Shown: positions 56,820 to 64,000 of the stretch, one piece after another
Position numbering within the stretch: the stretch's first letter is position 1
Layout of the letters: every line of letters starts with the position of its first letter
NCBI RefSeq assembly: GCF_950295315.1
Contig: NC_080176.1
Span: 35,799,263 to 35,863,262 of the forward strand
Length of the DNA stretch: 64,000 nt
Source of the DNA: Erinaceus europaeus
Lineage: Eukaryota > Chordata > Mammalia > Eulipotyphla > Erinaceidae
Reading direction: 5' to 3'
The notes under the pieces: model-generated
Database searches by the model: none
What the model was told of the DNA's origin: nothing
The model's input: only the letters and a program-made list of their open reading frames with translations
Translations under genes and position numbers: made by a program

Positions 56820-57418
56820 TCTCTCTACCCCCAATAAACTGGAATACATATTTTTAAGTTCACATGGGACATTCTCAAGGACAGAACATGTGTCTACAAT
56901 GGTAGTGCCTACAAATTCAAGAATATTTAAATCATCCCAAGAATCTTCTCAGACCACAGTGGAATTAAACTAACAATTTAATAAACAATCTATTGTTTAA
57001 TAAATAGATTTATTAAACAATAGGTTTTTAAACAATAAACAATCTATTGTTTATTGTTAAACACTTAACAATAAACAATAGACTAGTAGAAGTCCCAAAT
57101 ATGGAAACTCAAAAGTACACTTCTTAACAAGTACTAGGTCAAATAAGAAATTTAAATGTTCATAAGATCAAATCAAAAATGAAGAACAAGCTATCCCAAC
57201 ATTTAGGTCATGGCTAAGGCAGTACTGAGTGGTAAACTCACAGTCATACAGGCACAAATTATGAAACAAGAAAAAACTCAAATAAACAGCCTGACTATAC
57301 ACCCTAAGAACTTAGAAGAAGGACAAGGAAAACCTAAAGCAACCAGAAGGACTGTAATAATTAAAGTTAGGACAGAAATAAATAACATAAAAAATAAGAG
57401 AACCATACAGCAGATTAG

Positions 57419-57625
57419 TGGGAACCAGGTGGTGGCAACCTGGTTGAGTGCACATGTTACAGTGCACAAGGACCCATGTTCAAGCCCCTGGTCTCCACCT
57501 GTAGGGGGAAGTCTTTTTGAGTGGTGAAGGAGGGCTGAAGATATCTCCTATCTCCCCCTTTCCTTTTGATTTCTGTCTCTATCCTATAAATAAATATAAT
57601 AAAAAATATATTTTAAAAAAGCAAA
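57419..57625 (+). mobile_element. tRNA-derived SINE in L1 G
   Basis: Head GTGGGAACCAGGTGGTGGCA, B box GTTCAAGCCCC, body CTCCACCTGTAGGGGGAAGT, pyrimidine tract and ATAAATATAATAAA tail. It interrupts the L1 between the endonuclease and RT regions. TSD unclear. Confidence 0.88.
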
Positions 57626-57650
57626 AGACCAATGAAACTAAGTGTTGGTT

Positions 57651-58037
57651 CATTTTAAAATATTCTATTTATTTATTTATTATCAGATAAAGACAGAAAT
57701 TGAGAGGGGGTAAGGAAGACAGAGGGGGGAGAGAGAGAGAGAGAGAGAAAGAGTGGAGGGTAGACAACATAATGGTTATGCAAAACGACTCTCATGCCTG
57801 AGACTCCAAAGTCCCAGGTTCAATCACCCACACCACCATAAGCCATAGCTGAGCAGTGCCTTGGTTGAAAAAAAAATTAAAAGACAGAGAGAGAGAGAGA
57901 GATGGAGAGACACCTGCAGCCCTACCTTACCACTTGTGAAGTTTTCCCTCTGCAAGGTGGGGGACCATCAAGGGATTGAACCTGGGTCCTTGGCATTGTA
58001 ACATGTGTGCTCAACTAGGTGCACCACCACCTGGCCC
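57651..58037 (-). mobile_element. tRNA-derived SINE, minus, split by another SINE, TSD-flanked
   Basis: The left part (57651-57756) is tail and GA-rich tract; the right part (57881-58037) is body and head, ending ACCACCTGGCCC. Flanked by AAGTGTTGGT at 57640-57649 and 58038-58047. The plus SINE at 57757-57880 sits inside its GA tract. Confidence 0.9.
57757..57880 (+). mobile_element. Second-type SINE nested in a first-type SINE
   Basis: GTGGAGGGTAGACAACATAA, CTCATGCCTGAGACTCCAAA, GGTTCAATCACCC (B-box region), CATAAGCCATAGCTGAGCAG and an A-tail. It lies within the GA tract of a minus-strand SINE, itself inside L1 G, so three levels of nesting are visible. Confidence 0.88.
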
Positions 58038-58457
58038 AAGTGTTGGTACTTGAAAAGGGTAAACAAAATAGGAAGTAATTGACCAAACTCACTAAAAAAA
58101 AAAAAAAAAAAGAAAAAAGAAAGAAAGAAAAAAAAAGGAGGGGTGGAGAGACAAATCAATAGAATTGCAAATGAAAGAGGCAATGCCACAGCAGACATAA
58201 CAGAAATCCAAAGTATCTTGTAAGGCTTTTATGAACAACTATGTGCCACTAAGCTAGAGAACCCAGAAGAAATGGAGAAGTTCCTAGAAACATACTACCT
58301 TCCAAAATTGAACCAGCAAGAGCTAGAAAACATAATCACAGCCAAATAAATTGAGGTTCATCAAGAACAACCTTCTCAATAGTAAAAGTCCAGAACCAGA
58401 TGGAGTTACAAATGAATTCTACAAAACCTTCAAGGAAAAGTTAATACCTCTACTTTT

Positions 58458-58669
58458 AAAAAATATTTAATTATATTTATTTATTTACTGGATAGAGACA
58501 GCCAGAAATCATGAGAAGGGTGATAGAGAGAAAGAGAGACAGAGCGACACCTGCAGCCCTGCTTCACCACTTGTAAAGCTTTCTCTCTGCAGGTGGGGAC
58601 CGGGGCTAAAACCTGGGTCCTTGTACATTGTAACATGCACTCAACCAGGTGCACCACCATCTGGCCCCA
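58458..58669 (-). mobile_element. tRNA-derived SINE, minus strand, TSD-flanked
   Basis: Tail and GGATAGAGACAGCCAGAAAT at left, GCAGGTGGGGACCGGGGCTA in the middle, and head ending CACCATCTGGCCCC. Flanked by TACCTCTACTTTT (58445-58457) and TATCTCTACTTTT (58671-58683), one mismatch. Confidence 0.92.
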
Positions 58670-58911
58670 GTATCTCTACTTTTTTAGATCTTCCAAAATA
58701 TTGAAGATATAGGTGGGCTTCAACCTCTTATGAACTCAATAAAAAAACAGAACACAAGAAAGAAAACTATAGACCAATATCTCTGATAAACAGATGCTAA
58801 GCTATAGAACAAAATTCTAGCCAACAGTATATTTAACAAATTGTACATCATGACCAAGTGAGGTTTATCCCATTGATGCCATGCTAGTTCAATATGTGTA
58901 AATCAACAGAT

Positions 58912-59062
58912 TATTTTTTTATTTTAATGTATTTATGGAAACACTGACAAGAATTTAGGATAAGAGGGATACAATTCCCTACACCAGAACTCCGTATCCC
59001 ACCCCCACCCCCCCATAGCTTTCCTGTTCTTTAGCCCTCTGGAAGTATGGACCCAGGGTGAT
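58912..59062 (-). mobile_element. Short L1 3' end in L1 G
   Basis: T-rich run, then TTTAGGATAAGAGGGATACA and AGTATGGACCCAGGGTGATT, the first 120 bases of the L1 3' UTR. Severely 5'-truncated. It interrupts the RT region of L1 G. Confidence 0.85.
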
Positions 59063-60351
59063 TTTCAATAAATTCTATCCACTACATCAATGAAAGAAAA
59101 CCTAAAAAACACTTGGTCATCTATGCAGAGAAAGCCTTTGACAAAATTCAACATCTCTTCATGATATTCACCGCAAAAAAATAGGAATAGATGGTAAATT
59201 CATTAACATAGTGGAGTCCAAATACATAAAACCCATAGCCAATATCATACTCAATGGTGAGAAACTGGAAGCATTCCCACTCAGATCAGGGACTAGGCAA
59301 GGATGCTCAATATCACTGTTACTATTAAACATAGTTTGGGAAGTTCTCACCATATCAATCAAGCAAGAGCAAGGAATTAAAAGGATACAGATTGAAGAGA
59401 AGAAGCCAAACTGTTACTATTTTCATATGATATGATAGTATGCATAGAGAAACCTAAAGAATCCAGAAAGAAGCACCTGGAAATTAACAGGCAATATAGT
59501 AAGATGACAGGCTAAAACATCAACATACAAAAGCTATGACATTCCTCTAAGATAGAAGAAGAAGAAATCCAGAAATTAGTCCATTCAATGGCATATCAAA
59601 AACGATAAAATAGCTAGGAGTAAACATAGCAAAAGAAGTGAAATACTTGTATACTGAACATTATGAGTTATTATTAAAAGAGTTAGAAAAAGATACAAAT
59701 AAGTGGAAAGATGTTCCATATTCTTGGATTGGAAGAATTAACATGATTAAAATTACTATTCTACGCAGAGCCATATAAAAATTTAATGTTTTCAAGGTCC
59801 CATCATGTTTTTTAAGCAAATGTAACAAAAGCTACAGTCATTTGTCTGGAACCAGAAAATACTTAGAATCAACAAAGCATCTTGATTAAAAAAAAAAGAA
59901 AAGAACTACAGTATAGGAATCACACTTCCACTTCCAGATTACAAACTGTATTAGACCTTCATTTCAATCAAAGCTGCCTGGTACTGGAACAAGTAGAAAC
60001 ACTGACCAGTGGAATAGAATTGAGAGCCCAAAAACTGAAAGGAAGACAAAAACAAAAATAAATCAATGGTACCACAACAAATTTAAAAGCTTCTACACAG
60101 CAAAATAAGTTAACACCCACACAAAAAGACTATTTACAGAATGGAAGAATATTTGTACATGCTATACTTCATACATCTTTACATGTCATACATCAATAAA
60201 AGGGCAATAACCAAAATATATAACAAATCCCCAAACTCAGCAACAAAAAAAGCAAATGATCCTATCCAAAAATGGGGAGAGAACATGAACAGAATATTCA
60301 CCACAGAAGAGATCCAAAAGGCCAAAAACATTTTAAAAATGCTCCAAATCA

Positions 60352-61335
60352 AGCAACTAGTGGCACAGCTATATACAAGCAAACCCTAACAAAAGGACTT
60401 TTCAAAGTTAACCCAATTACCAAATAATGTGATGATAACATTAACTATCCATTTTCTTTTTGAACCCAAAGACAGCAGGAACCTCACATCTCCACTATAG
60501 AGCCTATATTTCCCCCAGTCCTGGATCCTTAGGATAGGGCCCACTTTCCCGCATGCCTCTACCAATCCATATCAAATAATATTGCATCAGTCGATCGTAA
60601 CTTAATCAACGCAAAAACTGCCACTTCAACATGCTTCAGCTCAGACTGTGTCCAGAGACTTCACGTGTGGAATGACAACCCTTCTACTCGGGTGAGACCC
60701 TTCCTTTCATAATATTCTCTAATTCCGTCCCAGGTGGATCACTTTCTAACAGAGTCCCAAAACCTAGATATAGACCAGGTTCTGTGAGAGAGAGCATATG
60801 TTCACACATATCCATAAACTAGTGCAAAATATATATCTAAAAGCAGAAGTACACAAGAGTTTGCAGTGAGCACCCCCCCCCCCCACCCAACACTTCCTCT
60901 CCACTGTTCCAACCTTTGGGTCCATGATTGCTCAACAATTTGTTTGGCTTTGAATGTGAACTCTCTTTTCAGCCACCAGGTTCCAGATGCCATCAGGATG
61001 CCAGCCAGGCTTCCCTGGACTGAAGACCCCACCAATGTGTCCTGGAGCTCTGCTTCCCCAGAGATGCACCCTACTAGGGAAAGAGAGAGGCTGACTGGGA
61101 GTATGGACTGACTAATCAATGTCCATGTTCAGCGGGGAAGCAATTACAGAAGCCAGACTTTCCACCTTCTGCAGCCCACAACGACCCTGGGTCCATGCTC
61201 CCAGATAGATAGAGAATGGAAAAGCTATCAGGGGAGGGGATGGGATATGGAGATTGGGTGGTGAGAATTGTGTGGAGTTGTACCCCTCCTACCCTATGGT
61301 TTTGTTAATTTATCCTTTCTTAAAAAAATTTTTTT
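60352..61335 (+). mobile_element. L1 copy K, 3' UTR only, 15-bp TSD
   Basis: A plus-strand insertion consisting wholly of L1 3' UTR, about 985 bp, close in sequence to the 3' UTRs of D and E (complement). It carries a run of about 13 C at 60871 and ends TAATTTATCCTTTCTTAAAA. Flanked by AAATGCTCCAAATCA at 60337-60351 and 61336-61350, an exact match. It splits L1 G. The exact TSD and similarity to D/E suggest it is relatively recent. Confidence 0.95.
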
Positions 61336-61396
61336 AAATGCTCCAAATCACAGATTGTCAGAGAAATACAAATAAAGACAACAATAAGATATCATT

Positions 61397-61542
61397 AGAA
61401 GGTAAGAAGAGAAACAACAGCATCAAGCTTTCCCTGGTACCATGGCAGCACCATCTGGTCTCGGAGCTTGAACCACTAGTGAAATATATACATGATTGAC
61501 ACCTCTAAGGATTTTTGATTGGTATTGGATCTACAGTGAATT
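61397..61542. other. Unassigned sequence, possible SINE scrap
   Basis: GAGCTTGAACCACTAGTG and neighbouring bases hint at a decayed SINE; nothing firm. Confidence 0.35.
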
Positions 61543-61551
61543 GTAGAAATG

Positions 61552-61872
61552 ATTTTTTATTATTGATTTAATAATGATCAACAAGACCTTAGGATAAGAG
61601 TGGTACAATTCCAAATTCCCACCAAAGTTCTGCATCCCGTCCCTTCCATTGGAAGCTTTCCTGTTCTTCATTCCTCTGTGAGCATGAACCCAGGGTCATT
61701 ATGGGATGCAGAAGGTGGAAGGTCTGGTTTCTGTAATTGCTTCTCCACTAGACATGGACATATATAGGTCGATCCATACTCCCAGCCTGTTTCTGTTTTT
61801 CACTAGTGGGGCAGGGCTCTGGAGAGGTGAGGTTTCAGGGTATGTTTGTGAGGTAACTTGTCTAGGGAAGCC
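61552..61872 (-). mobile_element. L1 3' end, minus strand, TSD-like flanks
   Basis: T-rich tail, then CTTAGGATAAGAGTGGTACA, AGGTCGATCCATACTCCCAG and onwards about 310 bases of L1 3' UTR. TAGAAATGATTT (61543-61554) and TAGAAATAATTT (61874-61885) differ by one base and are the likely TSD. Confidence 0.85.
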
Positions 61873-61906
61873 ATAGAAATAATTTATATCTTTAAAAGAC
61901 TAAAAT

Positions 61907-62184
61907 GGGAGGGGCATCAGGCAGTAACACAGTGTGGCACATGGCGCAAACTGCAAGGACCGAGAAAGGATCCCAGTTCCAACCCTGCCTCCCACCCTGC
62001 AGGGGAGTCCCTTCACAGGTGGTAAAGCAAGTCTGCAGGTTTCTTTCTCTCTCCCTCTCTGTCTTCCCCTCCTCTCTCCATTTCTCTCTGTCCTATCCAA
62101 CAATGACAACATCATCAACAACAATATCTACAACAGTAAAACAAGGGCAACAGAAGGGAAAATAAATAAATAAATAAATATTTT
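61907..62184 (+). mobile_element. tRNA-derived SINE, TSD-flanked
   Basis: Same type as 24107: body CTGCAGGGGAGTCCCTTCAC, pyrimidine tract, CAACAA repeats and (AAAT)n tail. The head is diverged (GGGCATCAGGCAGTAACACA). Flanked by TTAAAAGACTAAAATGG (61892-61908) and TTAAAAGACTAATATGG (62185-62201), one mismatch. Confidence 0.93.
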
Positions 62185-62201
62185 TTAAAAGACTAATATG
62201 G

Positions 62202-62370
62202 ACCAGGTTGTGATGCACCTGGTTTTGTACACACTTTACTTCGTACAAGGGCACAAGTTCAAGCTACGGTCTCCACAGACAAAGGGGAAGCTTCACAGGC
62301 AGTGAAGCAATGCTGTTGATATCTCTATCTCTCCATCTCTACCTCTCCTTTCCTTCTCAGTTTGTCTCTG
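62202..62370 (+). mobile_element. tRNA-derived SINE ending in a GAAA array
   Basis: ACCAGGTTGTGATGCACCTG head, AAGTTCAAGCTACGGTC (decayed B box), GAAGCTTCACAGGCAGTGAA body and pyrimidine tract, running straight into the microsatellite that follows. Confidence 0.82.
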
Positions 62371-62381
62371 TACTAGTAATG

Positions 62382-62418
<37 letters not shown>

Positions 62419-62471
62419 AAAGGAGAAAGAAATAAAGAAAGAAAGAAAGAAAGAAAGAAAGAGAGAAAGGG

Positions 62472-62543
<72 letters not shown>

Positions 62544-62634
62544 GGAAGGAAAGGAAGGAAGGAAGGGAGGGAGGGAGGGAGGGAGGGAGGAAGGGAGGGA
62601 GGAAGGGAGGAAGGAAGGAAGGGAAGAAGGAAGG
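62371..62634. repeat. (GAAA)n / (GGAA)n / (GGGA)n array
   Basis: About 260 bases of purine tetranucleotides, GAAA first, then GGAA and GGGA, growing out of the SINE tail. The reverse-strand open frame here is a low-complexity artefact. Confidence 0.95.
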
Positions 62635-63147
62635 GTGGGCCACCTGGGGAAGTTGATTCTTTGTGCAGACTCTGAGCCCCACTGATAATCTTGTTGGCAA
62701 ATTAATAATAAATAACAGTGACTTTTTAAAGTGGCCTTTAAATGTTATCAACTACAGTCTATAATTTTCTATGTTAATGTCTTAGGCATCATTTTACCAT
62801 AAGACAAAAAATTGTTAGAAGAATCAGGATACTTTTATGTTTCAATATAACTCCCCTAAGGGATTTACTGGTTACAAAGAAATCTTTTTTTTTTAGTTGA
62901 GAAACCAGGCTTTCAGCATCATAGCCAAGTTATGAAGGTCAACGTCACTGGTCATAAACATATCAGCAACCTACACATTCTGCTCCTAGTGTGATGCAGT
63001 GAAATGTGCCACAATATTAGGATGCAAAATATTTTGCCTTCAAGACTTTTACTGACAGTAGTAAGTTGTATAAATATGAACACTTAAATTATAGATACAC
63101 TAAAATATAGTAAGTGACATTAGTGGTATAGAAAAATAAACTGAATG
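62635..63147. other. Unassigned sequence
   Basis: About 510 bases, no recognised repeat or gene. A T-run at about 62888 is the only simple feature. Confidence 0.45.
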
Positions 63148-63445
63148 GGAGTCCCGCAGTAGCACAGTGGGTTAAGCTCAGGTGGCACAAAGAGCAAGGA
63201 CCAGCATAAGGATCCCAGTTCGAGCCCCCGGCTCCCCACCTGCAACAGGGTCGCTTCATAAATGATGAGGCAGGTCTGCAAGTGTCTATCTTTCTCTCCC
63301 CTACTCTGTCTTCCCCCCTCCATTTCTCTCTGTCCTATCCAACAACAATGACATCAATAACAACAACAATAATAGCTTCAACAATAAAAAAACAACAAAG
63401 GCAACAAAAGGGAATAAATAAACTAAAAAAAAAACAAAGAAAAAG
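63148..63445 (+). mobile_element. tRNA-derived SINE, well preserved
   Basis: Head GGGAGTCCCGCAGTAGCACA, B box GTTCGAGCCCC, body CTCCCCACCTGCAACAGGGT, pyrimidine tract, CAACAA repeats and A-rich tail. Imperfect AAACTGA-centred repeats lie on both sides. Same type as 24107. Confidence 0.92.
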
Positions 63446-63514
63446 AAACTGACTGTGATGGTTTATAGAGACTTTCATGTAGAATATAGAATTTATCTTA
63501 ACTTACCAATAAGA

Positions 63515-63657
63515 AGAATTTAGAAGAAGGAGAAGGAGGGAATAAAGGAGACACTTGCAGGCCTGCTTCACCATTCATGAAGCTTCCCCCTATAGGTAGG
63601 GAGCAGGGACACACATGACAATGTGCCTTTAACTAGGTGCAACATCACCTGATCCCT
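63515..63657 (-). mobile_element. tRNA-derived SINE, minus strand, partial
   Basis: GGAGACACTTGCAGGCCTGC, CATGAAGCTTCCCCCTATAG and head ACTAGGTGCAACATCACCTG. The tail and part of the B-box region are lost. Confidence 0.75.
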
Positions 63658-63715
63658 AATTAATCTTCACTATAATAAAATCTCATACTTGCAAATATCT
63701 ATTTATCTTGGGGGG

Positions 63716-64000
63716 TGTTGTTTTAACCAGGCTGGCTTCACAGGCAGGTAACAGGGACGACCAGAGACACACAGCTGAGCTAAGAACGCAGTTTAATCTT
63801 TATTCACGAGCGGGCAAACATGTGCTCTCCTGTCTTTCTCCTCTCGTGACAGAGGGACTCCCAAACTAATCACCACACAGATCTGTCCTGCATTCTTCTC
63901 TGGTGGCTGCCGCAGGAACTCAGGAAGTACATAGGGTAGGGGGTGGGGAGAAGGGAGTAGCACGAAAACTAGCAAGGGCTAAACCAAATCTCCAGGCGGA
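63716..64000 (-). mobile_element. Second LTR, minus strand, cut by the window edge
   Basis: On the minus strand there is an AATAAA signal (63804-63799), then a U5-like segment ending GGTTAAAACAACA at 63716, an ordinary LTR terminus (CA). Sequence upstream of the signal (63805-64000) is C-rich and promoter-like, but its start lies outside the window. No primer-binding site follows at 63715, so this is a solo or 3' LTR. It is unlike the LTR at 1517. Confidence 0.55.

Larger units (their letters stand above)
56830..60351 (+). pseudogene. L1 ORF2 remnant (copy G)
   Basis: Readable pieces include the endonuclease end (TCAGACCACAGTGGAATTAA encodes SDHSGIK, near 56949) and AVLSGKLTVIQ (57210-57527). 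The RT part follows, with SGTRQGCSISLLLLNIVWEVL where other copies read [15 protein letters not shown], and an FHMI-like remnant where FADD is expected (59211-59435). The C-terminal PNSATKKANDPIQKWGENMN lies in 60141-60389. Frames are disrupted throughout; this is among the older ORF2 copies in the window. Confidence 0.85.
56820..61400 (+). mobile_element. L1 copy G, old plus-strand element with many insertions
   Basis: Host pieces are 56820-57418, 57626-57650, 58048-58457, 58684-58911, 59063-60351 and 61351-61396. They follow ORF2 from the endonuclease to the C-terminal region, which ends near 61396 (AGAGAAATACAAATAAAGAC). Insertions are a plus SINE (57419-57625), a minus SINE (57651-58037) with another inside, a minus SINE (58458-58669), a short L1 end (58912-59062) and L1 K (60352-61335). 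The 5' side starts inside the endonuclease. Confidence 0.88.

Noticed and set aside
62293..62751. 152-codon Phe/Leu/Ser-rich frame on the minus strand
   Set aside because: Reads the complement of the GAAA/GGAA array; low complexity only.
1..64000. CRISPR arrays, insertion sequences, operons, phage genes or riboswitches
   Set aside because: None seen. Repeats are retroposons, satellites and microsatellites of a mammalian nuclear genome; no bacterial gene organisation is present.

Overview
This is a repeat-dominated stretch of mammalian nuclear DNA with no host protein-coding gene that I can recognise. The tRNA-derived SINEs have a characteristic body that ends in pyrimidine-rich and then AATAAA-rich tails. 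They are joined by one dominant family of LINE-1 (L1) with a long 3' UTR. From memory, both fit the hedgehog lineage (Erinaceus/Erinaceidae); that assignment has not been checked by a search. There are no bacterial, phage, organellar or CRISPR features.

Layout. 1-1985: 5' part of a minus-strand endogenous retrovirus (ERV): LTR, a tRNA-Lys-like primer-binding site and a leader with a 123-bp tandem duplication. 1985-13830: a head-to-tail block of three minus-strand L1 pieces (A, B, C). B has a complete 5' end, ORF1 and most of ORF2, and sits between the two halves of what may be one other L1. 13835-17425: an old L1 end, one well-preserved SINE, and sequence I cannot assign. 17425-20050: an old minus-strand L1 broken up by SINEs and a second L1 end. 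21125-25440: an old plus-strand L1 with nested insertions, one of them a SINE with an exact 16-bp target-site duplication (TSD). 25440-36240: mostly unassigned or old sequence with several SINEs, a 5'-inverted L1 and a TSD-flanked L1. 36250-49240: another head-to-tail L1 block: D (5'-truncated), E (full length, about 7.9 kb) and an inverted pair of L1 3' ends (F). 49255-54420: old L1 ends, SINEs and unassigned sequence, including a possible 87-bp exon-like segment. 54427-55812: SINEs split by a 0.9-kb polypurine array. 56230-61400: old plus-strand L1 (G) with SINE-in-SINE nesting and a younger L1 end (K) with a 15-bp TSD. 61550-64000: more SINEs, a tetranucleotide array and the edge of a second minus-strand LTR.

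How the parts relate. Autonomous L1 copies encode ORF1p (RNA-binding chaperone) and ORF2p (endonuclease plus reverse transcriptase). The SINEs are non-autonomous and, by what is known of mammalian retroposons, depend on L1 ORF2p; the A-rich tails and TSDs here agree with that. All L1 and ERV reading frames seen here are interrupted or truncated, so none of these copies looks capable of moving on its own. I found no convincing new biological system. The points most worth a second look are the A-B-C L1 sandwich with its in-frame junction ORF, the repeat-bearing ERV leader ORF, a SINE that appears to carry a 3' transduction, the polypurine array flanked by direct repeats, and tandem promoter-like units in the L1 5' UTR.
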